A stretch of 64,000 nucleotides of DNA from Hyperoodon ampullatus. Lineage: Eukaryota; Chordata; Mammalia; Artiodactyla; Ziphiidae. Below, one piece after another: positions 23,686-35,461 of this stretch. Location: positions 10,344,632 to 10,408,631 of the forward strand of contig OX457057.1 of the NCBI GenBank assembly GCA_949752795.1, written 5' to 3'. Position 1 is the first letter of the stretch, and each line of letters begins with the position of its first letter. A program made the translations under genes and the position numbers. The notes beneath the pieces were generated by a model, which ran no database searches, was not told the DNA's origin, and was given only the letters and a program-made list of their open reading frames with translations.

Positions 23686-26397
23686 GTGGTCGGGACGCTT
23701 GTAGCAGCCTGTGGTGGGTACTCTTGTTTGTCCTCTGAGGAGAATGCACATGTCCCTCAAGTGGCGTCTCTTCCCAGGGCAGATCAGGCTTTCCTGGTCC
23801 TGCTTTTTAAAGAGGATACCAAGGGTGGCACGGGGGTGGGGAGATCTGAGGATGGTGCAGCTTCTCACTGATTAGGTTTGGAGAGTCCAAAGATAAGACA
23901 TTTGACATGCAGTATCAGCTGGGTGTCCTAATATTCTTTTATGTAGGGAATAAAACTAAAAATAGCACTTTTACCTTTTAGTTACATGATTTCATTCTTA
24001 GTACGTATCAATGAATGGTACTGTTAAAGTTGTGCTTTGCTTTATGTAAATGTAGAAATTTTACTTATTTAATAGTCTATTTATACATATAGGCCAGTTT
24101 ACTTTTTTTGTACAACCTGCTACTAGGTTCATATAGCACTTGATAGGCTTCAGGAAATTTTTTGAATTGCTTTTGCAAGGGATTGTATTACCACAAATTG
24201 ACATCTGTTTTTCTATTATATTTTACAGTGTGACTTAAAAAAAAAAGTATGTAAGGTTTATGTGTAAGAGGTAGGGCTTACGCCTTCAGTTTTACTTATT
24301 TCGAAAGTTCATACCTGTACAAAGTAGAAAGTAAGAGGTTAGTCAAAAAAAAAGAAAAGGGTCACATTCTTTTGCCCTGTTTGGGGTACATGAGGTGGTA
24401 CTGATATAAAAATTGGGGGGTTTTGATCCAGGGGAAAAACTATCTGAATATAACTTTTGAATCAGGTGTCTGTGGGCGCTAGGAGCCCTTTCTGTGAACC
24501 TCATCAGACATGAACTGCACTTACTACGGCAATTATGTTAATAGCCAGGTAATCCCTTATATTTGCGTTGTTTGCTACCAGTAGTCTGCTATGGGCCAGG
24601 CATCACAGACAAGGAAGGGCATATGTCATAATGAGGATTAGAAAACTGGTTGAATCCAAATTCCCTTAAAACACAGCTGTATTTTTCAAGAGCCTTTGTC
24701 ATCATCAGATTTAGGCTAAGTGCTATTAAGTTGACAAAGGGAGAAAGACTTGAGAGAGGAGGTTACTTCTTACAATTTGAAAAGGTGTATTCATGTCCTT
24801 GCCCCTTGCAGAGGGGATTGGTTTATAACCCTTCCACCTGGGGACTTGAATGGGCCATCTCCAGGCAGACTCTCAGCTTCTGTTTCCACCAGAGTGTGGT
24901 TCCAGTGAAGTATATGCTTGTGTCCTGGGTTCCACTTCAGCTGCCTTTAGAAGTGAACGGATTGGTGTGTTGTTATCAGGAATTTGAGTGAAGGTTTTAT
25001 ATAATTGCAAAAAACAGCTTTTTTTTTTTTTTTTTTTTTACAGGCTGAAGAATTAGGGATTTAAAATGGTATTTTAGAATTTGTTTTTTAAGACTAACAA
25101 ATTAAATGGCTGATTATTAAGTATTCTATACTTTATTTTTCTTGTCTGCATCTCAAATATTTATCAAAATCTGGGGATTTTTTTAGGGTTAATATTTGCT
25201 TTGTATTGTAATTGATGTTTCTGTTTTTAATCCTGATCTTTGCAGTGGTGGTATTTTGTGTCTCTGACCTCATTTTCATCTGTTGTCTGTATTTTAGTTA
25301 ATTATTCTCCTCTCTAGTGATTCTCTGTTAAGGAGAATACCGTTTTCCAGAAGCTCCGAGTGGTTTCTAGTTTGTCGTTTTACTAGACCAGAGATAAAGG
25401 TGTCAGGAGGCTTGTTTTGAAAGAGAAAGGACAGCTCTGAGAGCTGTTTGGGGCCTGGCTGGGGAGAGCATTGCAGAAAGAGAAGGAAGGTTTGGGGAGA
25501 TGGAACGGGACTTACTCTGAATCTGAAACCGAAAACCAACAGCCACCAGGAGTAAGAAGCGTAGAACGGAAGAAGTGGAACAAGGTCACAGATTCTGACT
25601 AAATCCCAAAGAGACTGAGCTTCCAAACCTTCAGTATTAGTACTTGCACAGAGAATTGTTTTTCCATGTTGAATATTTCGGTGACTTTTTAGTTCATTGT
25701 TCCAGCTCATCAGATATGTGTTGCATTTCAATCTTATCTTCTGAACTGCGTTGTCACTTGGAACGCAAGTTAGTGTTTCCTGACTTCATCCTGCGGGTTG
25801 TTAATGAAATGCTGAATTGTGCTGGACCTGGGACCCTCAGAGTGCCATGCGGGCTGACAGTGAATTATCCAGAATTACTCTGCATTTGATATTTGAGCTG
25901 TAGTGCATGGGAGTATCCCTTGCCATTCAGTAACATCTCTGCTTCTGTTGTTTTACTTTGACAAGTCTGGATAATGTCTTAACTAAAAGGGCCCAAGTTA
26001 TAACATGTTATTTTTCTCTAATGTGCTTCTTACAAATATCTAGACTTCTGCCAGTTCCTATTATTTGTGTGGCCTTGAAATTAGTGCTCTTATCTAATTT
26101 TCCTGTTACATCAGTGTTGTTAACTTTTTTGGAGTATTTTACATATTAATTTGATAGCTGTTATAGCTAGGAGGGGAACTGTTACTTGAGATTCTCAAAA
26201 ATGTAGGATTTATGGGTTTCTTGTCTTTGACATAACTTAAAAGTATTCATATTCATCATCTTTCTTCAGGAATCTGAGGTGATAATTGCCTAGAAATATA
26301 CAGTTCGCTGTGTTTGAATTAGTAATTGTCCCCAAGAATTCAGGATAATAATGAGTGGCTGAACGAACAAAACAAATAAATAAATATTGTGTTTCAG
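23686..26397 (+). other. Intron up to the RIZ2-start exon
   Basis: AT-rich, with a 21-base T run at 25019-25039. Nothing recognisable apart from the acceptor tract TTGTGTTTCAG that ends it. Confidence 0.45.
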
Positions 26398-26508
26398 GGA
26401 AGAAAAAATCCCAAGAAAATAAAAACAAAGCAAACAAAACTGAAGACATACAGCTGAAGACAAGTGAGCCAGATTCCACCTCTGCAAATATGAGAGATTC
26501 TGTGGAAG
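26398..26508 (+). CDS. PRDM2: PRDM2 linker exon carrying the RIZ2 start Met
   Basis: This 111-base exon lies between acceptor TTTCAG and donor GTAAGC. It completes a Gly codon with the previous exon and ends one base into another Gly. It encodes a lysine-rich linker (GKKKSQENKNK, then QLKTSEPDSTSANMRDSVE) that matches human residues 171-208 with a few changes, such as Ser for Phe. The ATG at 26490-26492 corresponds to human Met202, the reported start of the PR-less RIZ2 form, with A at -3. The basic run probably acts as a nuclear localisation signal. Skipping it would keep phase, because 111 is a multiple of three. Confidence 0.96.
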
Positions 26509-28384
26509 GTAAGCTTGGGTATTGGACCTGTATGATTCGGGTATACATTGCCACCAGTTACTTTGACTTTGTATCTCCTTGGAATGCCCTTCTGAGAATC
26601 ATCCAAGAACCATAAAGGGTTAAACAGCAAAAAGGTCGCCTGAATTTAATGTGGCAAGTTGAGCCTTACACGTCTTACCTCCCCTTCAAAAAATCATTGA
26701 AGACCTTTCTTGTTAAAGATGAAGTTATTCCCTGGTTAAAATAAAATGAAACATACTGTGTGATTGTATTTACTGGCAGGGACAGGAGGGGGCTTCTGGG
26801 GTGCCAGTACCAGTCCATCGCTGGGTTGGGATGAGCACATCAGTGTATTCATCTGTTGACATCTCACCTTGCTATACTTTTCTTTATGTTTTTTACTTCA
26901 ATTAAAAACTCACTAAAACATATCAAGCACCTTTGATTTTATATATCAGAATGAAAAGTATATAGAATGAAAAGTTTCTGTTTTTTTTCTTAGAATTTAA
27001 ATTCCTACTTTATCTCTTCATGTCTCTCCGCACAAAATTTTCTTCTTTAGAGCCCCTTCTGAGAATTAATATTCTAGGCCCTCCATGATGTAAGAATTCT
27101 CAGAGACGGGGATTGAATGTTACTTGGGAAGGCAGATTGCCCTGTGCCTGGTGCCGTCAAGACACCATATCGAGACTCTTGCCAGTAGAAGTGAGGGGGG
27201 TGGTGTGTGTGTTAATTTGTTATGTGGCAAATTCATGCAACAGACCGGGCTTGCTCAAGAGTTCGTAGTGACCCAAACAGGCAGATTTCAAAATACAGGC
27301 TGTGGCTCTTTCAAAAAACATTTGCAGAAAAAAAAAAAAAAAAAAACCAACAAAATATTGTGGATGCCTTTTATAATCATTTTATTAGCACTGTTTGACA
27401 TTCGTAAAGGACTGTAATTTTCTGTGGCATCTTAACGAAGCAAGAATAGACAGATTGATTTCCCAGAGCCCTATAAGAAAAAGTGCTGCCTGCTGATAGC
27501 AGGTGTGCTAAGACATTTGTTTGAACAATAACAAAAATACTAAAGAACCTTACTACTATTAGCGGCAGAATTAAAAACCAGTCCAACAGTCCCCTCTCCC
27601 ATTCAATAACTCAGGGCAGTTATTTTCTCCTGATATAACATCAGGTCCTGTGAAAAAAAGATACTTAATATTTTGCCTGCTTGTGGTGCAGCTGGTCAGT
27701 ATTTGATTGGTTCTGTACGTTGTGGATGTCAGCTTCTCCTGCATGTTCTGTTTGGTCCTCAGAAAGTAGTCTCTATACTGAGCAGACAGTTCAGACTCTT
27801 CCTTGTGTTTCCCAAACCATCCTTTATGTTTAAAACTCACCAGACCTCGAGTGTGGCCACACTTCGGTTCATAGAGCCGTGCACATTTTGGTTCATATTA
27901 CTTTGGGCAGTTTTAAATCTGGGATTGTTTACCAATCAGAGAAAAAATATTTCCATTCAAAGAAGCCATGGATTTTGGCTAAAAATGAACTGTATAAAGA
28001 AATTTTTGAGCCTTAGAGATGTTATTTTCATTTCTGTTGTCTCATCTTGATTTTTTTTTAGCAATGTGCTGGGTCTTTGTTGAAAATGTATTTGGAAAGG
28101 GAGTTGGCCCCTAATTTGAAATACATTACTACCATCAAATGACTGGTTTCCCAGTTTGTGGAAAACTCATGCAATTTAAGAAATAAGTCTGGAGGAAGGA
28201 AGGCTGGTGTCCATTTAGAGGCAGAAACCTTAATTGCTAGTGGATGGTAGTGGTAGATGGGGGAAAAGGAAGACCGATCTTCCTAGGAAACAGCAGGAGG
28301 ACTAGGACGGAATCGTTGAGCTTATATTAATACCTGCATGTGCAGAGTTTGAAAAGGTTGGCTTTTAAAACCCTTCCTTGTCCC
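26509..28384 (+). other. Intron with a possible L1M tail
   Basis: At about 26770-26915 the order GGGGCTTCTGGGGTG, then TTACTTCAATTAAAAACTC resembles the sense 3' end of an old L1, a weak match. Poly(A) at 27328-27346 belongs to no recognised element. The rest is unassigned. Confidence 0.4.
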
Positions 28385-28965
28385 CTGTATCCAGGCAGTC
28401 ACCAAGTTTGTTTACAGGACTCTGGCAGCGTATCTCCATGATCTGACCGCTTTTTTTTCCTGCCTCTTCTGCTTCTTTCTGTTTCCATCTCTCCGTGTAG
28501 GTAGCCAACCTCTCCCTTCTAATGCCACTGCATCAGTATTGGTTTTCTGCCTCTTCCCAACCCCTTAATACACCCTGCAGCCAAATCTCCCAAATGGCAC
28601 TCTTCTGCTTTAAAATATCTTAATGGCTCCCCATTGCCTCCAGCTAAGTCCACACTAATTTACAGTGTGCGGCATGTTTTGATTGCTCCTGCTTGGTTTT
28701 CCTCTTCTATCCTTGTCCTTCAGGTTCTGCCTGCTTAGTACCTTCTCTGAGAAGCCTCCCCTGATCAATTAACCAAGCCGCTGGATGTTCCTCCCGTGTG
28801 CTTCCGTCCTGTACCTTGTTAACCATGTACTTCCATAAGCTTGACCATTAATTCATTGTAGTAGTGTTGCCTGCTTGCCTCGCTCCTGTTAAAGTGGAGC
28901 TCTGTAAGGATAAGGATCTTGGTGGCCTTATTCACCTAGTTCTGATGTATAGTAAATACTTGTCC
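28385..28965 (+). mobile_element. L2 LINE 3' fragment
   Basis: Sense L2 3' sequence: TTAATGGCTCCCCATTGCCT at about 28620-28640, then GAGAAGCCTCCCCTGATCAA, TGGAGCTCTGTAAGGATAAG and a degraded tail ending near 28960. Confidence 0.75.
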
Positions 28966-29199
28966 AGTGCATAGGGGGAGAGCCAGTTAATAGAACCAGG
29001 AGAAGTCAGAGTAGCTCTGCTGCTTCTACAGACCCATTCTTAACTCTTCAGGTATCTGCAGTAAAAGGGGTGTAGTTCAGCAGAGAGTTAGGTGGTCCTG
29101 TAGAGAAAGCAGCATCGTGGGCCATCCCCGTCAGCATTAAACGCTCTATAACAGCTCCTGTCTCAGAGGCCCTTGCTGTCCCTGTGTTTCCTTCTAGCC

Positions 29200-30380
29200 G
29201 CTACCCCCATTTTTCTGCTTTCTTTTACAGCTAAACTTGAGAGAGTTGCTTATAGTCTCCCTGTCTCTCCTTCCTTCTCTTCTCTTCTGAGCTCCTTGAG
29301 GCCTTTGCCCCCACTACTCCACCAAAACTGTTGCTGTCACCATCACCACACCTCCACCGTAGCAAATGGAATGTTCAGTTCTCATTCCCATCTTACCCAG
29401 CCCATTAGCTGTTCTGGACACAGCTGGTCACTCCCTCCTTAGTTTAAGGGCTGCCACTCTCTGGGCTCTCCAGATACCTCCCTGGCAATTCCTCTGAAAC
29501 CTGGGTACTGGAGTCATCTGGGGACACAGCCATCCCCCCTCTTCTGTATGCATTTGCTCTCCAAGTGAGCTCGTCCAGACCCGTGCTCCAAGTGTCATTT
29601 CTGGTCTGAGGACTTAGCCATTTCTAGGCTTAGCCTCTTTTGGACCGTGAGTCATATATAACTACTTAATATCTTTACTTGGATATTTATAAGGTACCTC
29701 AAACTTCAGCACATCCAGAGTAAACTCTAGTTTCCCCCCAACACACACAAATGCACACAGACCAGACTTGCTTTTCTCTCCGTCTAATACAGTTTAGTGA
29801 GCAGGATAACGGCAGTTGCTGTGGAATCCTCCTTGACCCTTCCTCCTCCACCACCACCCACCGTAGTCAGTCAACAGGCACATCTTGTCAGCTTCATCTG
29901 CAAAATAATCCACAGTCTGACCACTTCCTGCCACCTCCCCAAGCCACTCTCGTCTCTTCTCCTGGAGCATATAGTAGGGTTGCCTCCACCCTTGTCCACC
30001 GACAGTTTTCTGTCTTCCTCGTAGCAGCTGGAGTGATTCTCTTGTATTTCAGTCGATCACATATTTCTCTGTTAGAACTTTCCGGTAGCTCCCTGTTTTA
30101 CTCAGAGTAAAGGCCAACGGCCTACCAGTCTCTGCATGAGCTGATCTCATCTCCTGCTCTCCTTTCTCCCCCCGTATGGACCGCCCTCCCACTCGCCCTA
30201 CGGCCTCTACGACTTCCTGGCCATTCCTTGACCACATCTAAAATGCTCTTGACTCAGAGCTTATGCATTTACTGTTTCCTCTGTCCAGAGGGCTTCCGTC
30301 CCCCAGATACTCGCATGACTCATTTTCTTTAGGTCTCTGCTCACCTGTCACCTTGCTAGCGAGTCCACCTGTGCACCATT
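29200..30380 (+). mobile_element. L2 LINE, long sense copy
   Basis: About 1.2 kb follows the L2 order: CACCAAAACTGTTGCTGTCA near 29320, GGACACAGCTGGTCACTCCC near 29415, ATATTTATAAGGTACCTCAAAC near 29685, GTCTGACCACTTCCTGCCAC near 29915, then GGCTTCCGTCCCCCAGATAC and GGTCTCTGCTCACCTGTCAC near 30335. It includes remnants of the reverse-transcriptase C-terminal coding part, broken by stops. The open frames at 29173-29442 and 29751-30110 are pieces of it. Confidence 0.8.
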
Positions 30381-30789
30381 AACCTCGGGTTGGGCTGGGC
30401 TGGATTCCTCCTGGGCATAGAGACTCAGAAGTGACTTCAGGTTTCTCTTTTCTTTCTCTGAGGTACCCCTGAGTCCTCCATAATTTAATCAGCCTTGGAG
30501 GAAGTGAGCTCCGAAGTTCCTTTTACATGAAAAATTATGATCGCATGATCTTGGAAAATGTTCTAGCTCTCAATATATAGTTTAGTCAGGAAGGAGGGAG
30601 AGAATCATTGCGTTCAAGACAGACCACTAAGAATCTAACCTGGTACTATGTTTAGCAATTTTCTGGTTTCCGTTTGGAATCATGAAAAATTGGAATTCAT
30701 GACCATAGTGTCTTGAATTTCAGTATCAACTACTCCAACGCAGTTTTAAGCACTACAGTTTCTGTAAACAAAAATGTGTTTCTATGTAT

Positions 30790-30917
30790 ATGCGACGACA
30801 AAGCACAGAAGGACCTAAGCTCCTTCAGGCGTTTGTTGTTCACGTTGTATCCTCACTGCCCACGGAGCTGCCTGGTACAGAGCAGGTGCTCTCTAAACAT
30901 TTGCTGAATGAATGAAA
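30790..30917 (+). repeat. L2 LINE 3'-end tail
   Basis: TAAGCTCCTTCAGGCGTTTG, GGTACAGAGCAGGTGCTCTC and CATTTGCTGAATGAATGAA make up the L2 terminal sequence. It may be the end of the same insertion as the copy at 29200-30380. Confidence 0.7.
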
Positions 30918-31086
30918 TGGCATTTTACGCAGTAGAGCTTTATAACCGAGAAAGTAGAGCTGTGTGTTGTTACGACCTCCCTTACACATTTAGGGGATAA
31001 GGGAAATAACGTGAATAATGGAAACTGATCACAAGTGGCTGGTGTGTGCCCTGACTTCCGTGCTTCTGCCTCCCTGTGCTTTCCAG

Positions 31087-34000
31087 GCCCCAGAGACGAA
31101 GACGAGAAGCCTTCCGCGTCCGCCCCCGAGCAGACGGCCGTCCTTCAGGAGGCGGTTAGTCAGGATGTGCCTCCGGAGCCCGCCCTCCCGCCCCCTGCCC
31201 AGGACCCCCAGGCGGGACCGGCCGCAGAGCTGGACGCGGCGCGTAGCGAGGCGAACGACGCCGAGGAGGAAGAGGAGGAGGAGGGGGAGGAGGGGGAGCT
31301 GGACGAGGAGGAGGAGGAGGAGGAGGAGGCGGCTGGCGTGCCAGGCGAGAGCGCCGTGGGAGAGCCGGAGATGCGGTGTGACGAGAGGCCGGAGGATTTA
31401 TTAGAAGAGCCACAGACTGTTCCGACGGGCGCTCTTGAAGACTCTCCGGACGTAGCACCTGCTCTCAGAATTCCCAAAGCTAAAGAAGAGGCCAACGGTG
31501 ACGTGTTTGAGACGTTTCTGTTTCCGTGTCAGCATTGCGAGAGGAAGTTCACAACCAAACAAGGGCTGGAGCGGCACATGCACATCCACATATCCACGGT
31601 AAACCACGCCTTCAAGTGCAAGTACTGCGGGAAGGCGTTCGGCACGCAGATCAACCGGCGGCGGCACGAGCGGCGCCACGAGGCGGGGCTGAAGCGCAAG
31701 CCCAGCCTGACGCTCCGGCCGCCGGAGGCCCCAGCCGATGGCAAGGCGCCCGGGGACGGCGCCCCTGCGAAGGATGACGCGCAGCCTCCCAGTCTCGGGC
31801 AAGACTCGCTGGCCTTGAATTCAGAGAAGGCTTCCCCAGACACAGTCAATTCTTCTGTTGTAGAAGAGAACGGAGAAGTTAAAGAGCTTCATCCGTGCCA
31901 ATACTGTAAAAAGGTTTTCGGAACCCACACTAACATGAGGCGGCATCAGCGCAGGGTCCACGAGCGGCACCTGATCCCTAAGGGGGTGCGGCGGAAAGGG
32001 GGTCTCCTCGAAGAGCAGCGGCCCCCGGCAGAGCAGGCCCCGCCTGCCCAGAGCGTCTACGTACCCAGCACCGAGCCAGAGGAGGAAGGGGAGGCAGACG
32101 ACGTGTACATCATGGATATTTCTAGCAATATCTCTGAAAATTTGAATTACTATATTGATGGTAAAATTCAGACCAGCTGCAGCACCAGTAACTGTGATGT
32201 CATTGAGATGGAATCCGGTTCGGCAGACGTGTACGGCATCAACTGTCTGCTCACCCCAGTTACAGTGGAAATAACTCAAAATATAAAGACCACACAGGTC
32301 CCTGTAACGGATGATCTTCCTAAAGAGCCTTCCAGCAGCACAAACAGTGAGTCCAAGAGACGGAGGACTGCCAGTCCCCCTGTGTTGCCCAGAATTAAAG
32401 CCGAGGCCGAGTCTGATCCCGTAGCACCTTCGTGTTCCCTGAGCCTGCCTCTCAGCATATCAACCACAGAGGCCGTTTCGTTCCACAAAGAGAAAAATGT
32501 GTATTTGTCATCAAAGCTCAAACAACTTCTTCAGACCCAGGATAAACTAACTCCTCCCGCAGGGATTTCAGCCACTGAAATACCTAAATTAGGTCCTGTC
32601 TGTGTGTCCACGCCTGCGTCGATGCTCCCTGTGACCTCGAGCAGGTTTAAGAGGCGGACCAGCTCTCCCCCCAGCTCCCCACAGCACAGTCCTGCCCTTC
32701 GAGACTTTGGGAAGCCGGGCGATGGGAAAGCCATGTGGACTGAGGCAGTTCTGAGTTCCAAAAAGCCCAAATTAGAAAGTCATAGCAACTCACCAGCATG
32801 GAGTTTGTCTGGGAGAGATGAGAGAGAAACTGGGAGCCCTCCAGGCTTTGATGAATATAAAGTATCTAAAGAGTGGGCAGCTAGTTCTACTTTTAGCAAC
32901 GTATGCAACCAACAGCCACTGGATTTGTCCAGTGGTGTAAAACAGAAGGCCGAGGGTACAGGCAAGGCTCCGGTCCAGTGGGAATCTGTGTTAGATCTCA
33001 GTGTGCATAAAAAGCCTAGTAGTGACTCTGAAGGCAAGGAATTCAAAGAAAATCATTTGGTGCAGCCAGCCTGCAGTGCTGTAAAGAAAAAGAAGCCAAC
33101 CACCTGCATGCTACAGAAGGTCCTTCTCAATGAATACAATGGCGTCGACTTACCTGTAGAAAATGCTCCAGATGTGACCAGGAGCCCCAGTCCTTGTAAA
33201 CCCCTAGATCCCCAGCCGGACCCTGACCTTGGTCCCGACTCTAGCTTACCGGCTCCTCCTGGCGAGTCTCCTCCTTCGTCACCTGCCCTGCAGACATCTT
33301 CCCTTTCTTCCGGGCAGCTGCCTCCCCTCTTGACCCCAACCAATCCCTCTTCCCCCCAGCCCTGTCCTCCTGTGTTAACCGTTGCCACCCCACCCCCTCC
33401 GCTGCTTCCTACTGTACCTCTTCCGGCCCCCTCTTCCGGGGCATCCCCTCATCCGTGTCCCTCCCCACTCTCGAATGCCACCGCACAGTCCCCACTTCCA
33501 ATTCTTTCCCCGACGGTGTCTCCCTCGCCATCTCCCATTCCTTCCGTGGAGCCCCTCACGTCTGCTGCTTCACCGGGGCCTCCGACGCTCTCTTCATCTT
33601 CCTCCTCCTCTTCTTCGCCTTCATTCTCTTCTTCATCCTCCTCGTCTTCTCCTTCGCCGCCTCCTCTCTCGGCGGTATCGTCTGTGGTTTCCTCGGGGGA
33701 TAATCTGGAAGCCTCTCTCCCCATGATATCTTTTAAACAGGAGGAATTAGAGAACGAAGGTCTGAGAGCGAGGGAAGAATCCCAGTCGGCCACTGCGCGG
33801 GATATCGTTCAGGAGACATTCAACAAAAATTTTGTCTGCAACGTCTGTGAATCACCTTTTCTTTCCATTAAAGATCTAACCAAACATTTATCCATTCATG
33901 CTGAGGAATGGCCCTTCAAATGTGAATTTTGTGTGCAGCTCTTTAAGGCTAAAACTGATTTGTCAGAACATCGCTTTTTGCTTCATGGAGTGGGGAATAT

Positions 34001-35461
34001 CTTTGTGTGTTCGGTTTGTAAAAAAGAATTTGCGTTTTTGTGCAATCTGCAGCAGCACCAGCGAGATCTCCACCCCGATAAGGTGTGCACACACCATGAG
34101 TTTGAAAGCGGCACCCTGAGGCCCCAGAACTTTACGGATCCCAGCAAGGCCCACGTAGAGCATATGCAGAGTTTGCCAGAAGATCCTTTAGAAACGTCTA
34201 AAGAAGAAGAGCTGAACGATTCCTCAGAAGAGCTTTACACGACCATAAAGATAATGGCTTCTGGGATAAAGACGAAAGATCCAGACGTTCGGTTGGGTCT
34301 CAATCAACATTACCCAAGCTTTAAACCACCTCCGTTTCAGTACCATCACCGCAACCCCCTGGGCATTGGTGTGACGGCCACAAATTTCACTACACACAAC
34401 ATCCCACAGACGTTCACCACCGCCATTCGCTGCACCAAGTGTGGGAAAGGTGTGGACAACATGCCTGAGCTGCACAAACACATCCTGGCATGTGCCTCCG
34501 CCAGCGACAAGAAGAGGTATACCCCGAAGAAAAATCCAGTCCCGCTGAAGCAGACTGTGCAGCCCAAAAACGGTGTGGTGGTTTTGGACAACTCTGGGAA
34601 GAACGCCTTCCGACGAATGGGACAGCCCAAAAGACTGAACTTTAGTGTTGAGCTCAGCAAAATGTCCTCGAATAAGCTCAAGTTAAATGCGTTGAAGAAA
34701 AAAAACCAGCTTGTCCAGAAAGCCATCCTTCAGAAAAACAAATCTGCAAAGCAGAAAGCCGACCTAAAAAACGCGCCTGAGCCGTCCGCGCACATCTGCC
34801 CGTACTGCAACAGAGAGTTCACGTACATCGGGAGCCTGAACAAGCACGCCGCCTTCAGCTGTCCCAAGAAACCTCTTTCTCCTTCCAAAAGAAAAGCTTC
34901 CCATTCATCCAAGAAAGGAGGACACCCATCACCTGCAAGTTGTGACAGAAACAACAGCAGCAGCCACCGCAGACGGACAGCGGACACAGAGATCAAAATG
35001 CAGAGCATGCAGGCGCCTCTGGGCAAGACCAGAGCTCGCAGCTCGGGCCCTGCACAGGTCCCACCGCCCTCCTCGTCCTTCAGGCCCAAGCAGAATGTTA
35101 AATTTGCGGCTTCGGTTAAGTCCAAAAAACCGAGCTCCTCCTTAAGGAACTTAAGCCCGATCCGAATGGCCAAAATGACTCACAACGAGAGCAAGAAGCC
35201 CAGAGCTGCGGCCAAGAATCCTGCAGCTCAGCTCTCGGGCAAGACGTCTCGGAGCCTGCACGTGAGGGCACAGAAAAGCAGAGCTGTCTTACAGAGCAGA
35301 TCGGCCTTGGCCAGTAAGAAGCGGACAGACAGGTTCAGTGTAAAATCTAGAGAACGGAGTGGGGGGCCAATCACCCGAAGCCTGCAGCTGGCAGCTGCTG
35401 CCGACCCGAGTGAGAACAGGAGGGAGGACAGCAGCGGCAAGCAGGAGCTGAAGGACTTCAG
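31087..35461 (+). CDS. PRDM2: PRDM2 large exon with all eight zinc fingers
   Basis: The exon runs from acceptor TTTCCAG to donor GTAAGC and encodes about 1458 residues. In order: an acidic Glu tract (about 31261-31332); MRCDE at 31371-31385, the position of the human Rb-binding IRCDE motif; C2H2 fingers at 31521-31589, 31611-31679 and 31890-31961; a Ser/Pro-rich middle with PLDLS (32916-32930) and VLDLS (32988-33002); a Pro-rich segment (about 33220-33480) and a poly-Ser segment (about 33585-33680); fingers at 33831-33899, 33915-33986 and 34002-34073; and C2HC-like fingers at 34425-34493 and 34791-34862. A basic C-terminal region follows. The fingers and linkers match human PRDM2 very closely, while the low-complexity parts differ. 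The upstream ATG in the same frame (31035) is intronic. Without splicing the frame stops at 35463-35465. Confidence 0.98.
31371..31385 (+). other. PRDM2: Rb-binding motif site (IRCDE in human, MRCDE here)
   Basis: The codons read Met-Arg-Cys-Asp-Glu, directly after the acidic tract and before RPEDLLEEP. Human RIZ uses IRCDE at this place to bind the Rb pocket, in place of the usual LxCxE. The Cys and Glu that define the motif class are kept, and the first hydrophobic residue is Met. Confidence 0.85.
34698..34705 (+). repeat. PRDM2: Coding A8 mononucleotide run
   Basis: Eight consecutive A bases fall in the Lys-Lys-Lys-Asn codons of the large exon. Human PRDM2 has A8 and A9 coding runs in this exon that are frameshift targets in mismatch-repair-deficient tumours. 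The run here is in the same part of the protein, between fingers seven and eight. Confidence 0.8.

Noticed and set aside
31035..31037. ATG at 31035 as a start for the large frame
   Set aside because: It lies upstream of the acceptor at 31085-31086, in the intron. The phase joins exactly with the exon at 26398.
31018..31404. Alternative Arg/Pro-rich frame at the start of the large exon
   Set aside because: It is an out-of-frame shadow of the conserved PRDM2 frame and shows no match.
34730..35173. Minus-strand frames of 100-147 codons within the large exon
   Set aside because: Antisense shadows of strongly conserved coding sequence.
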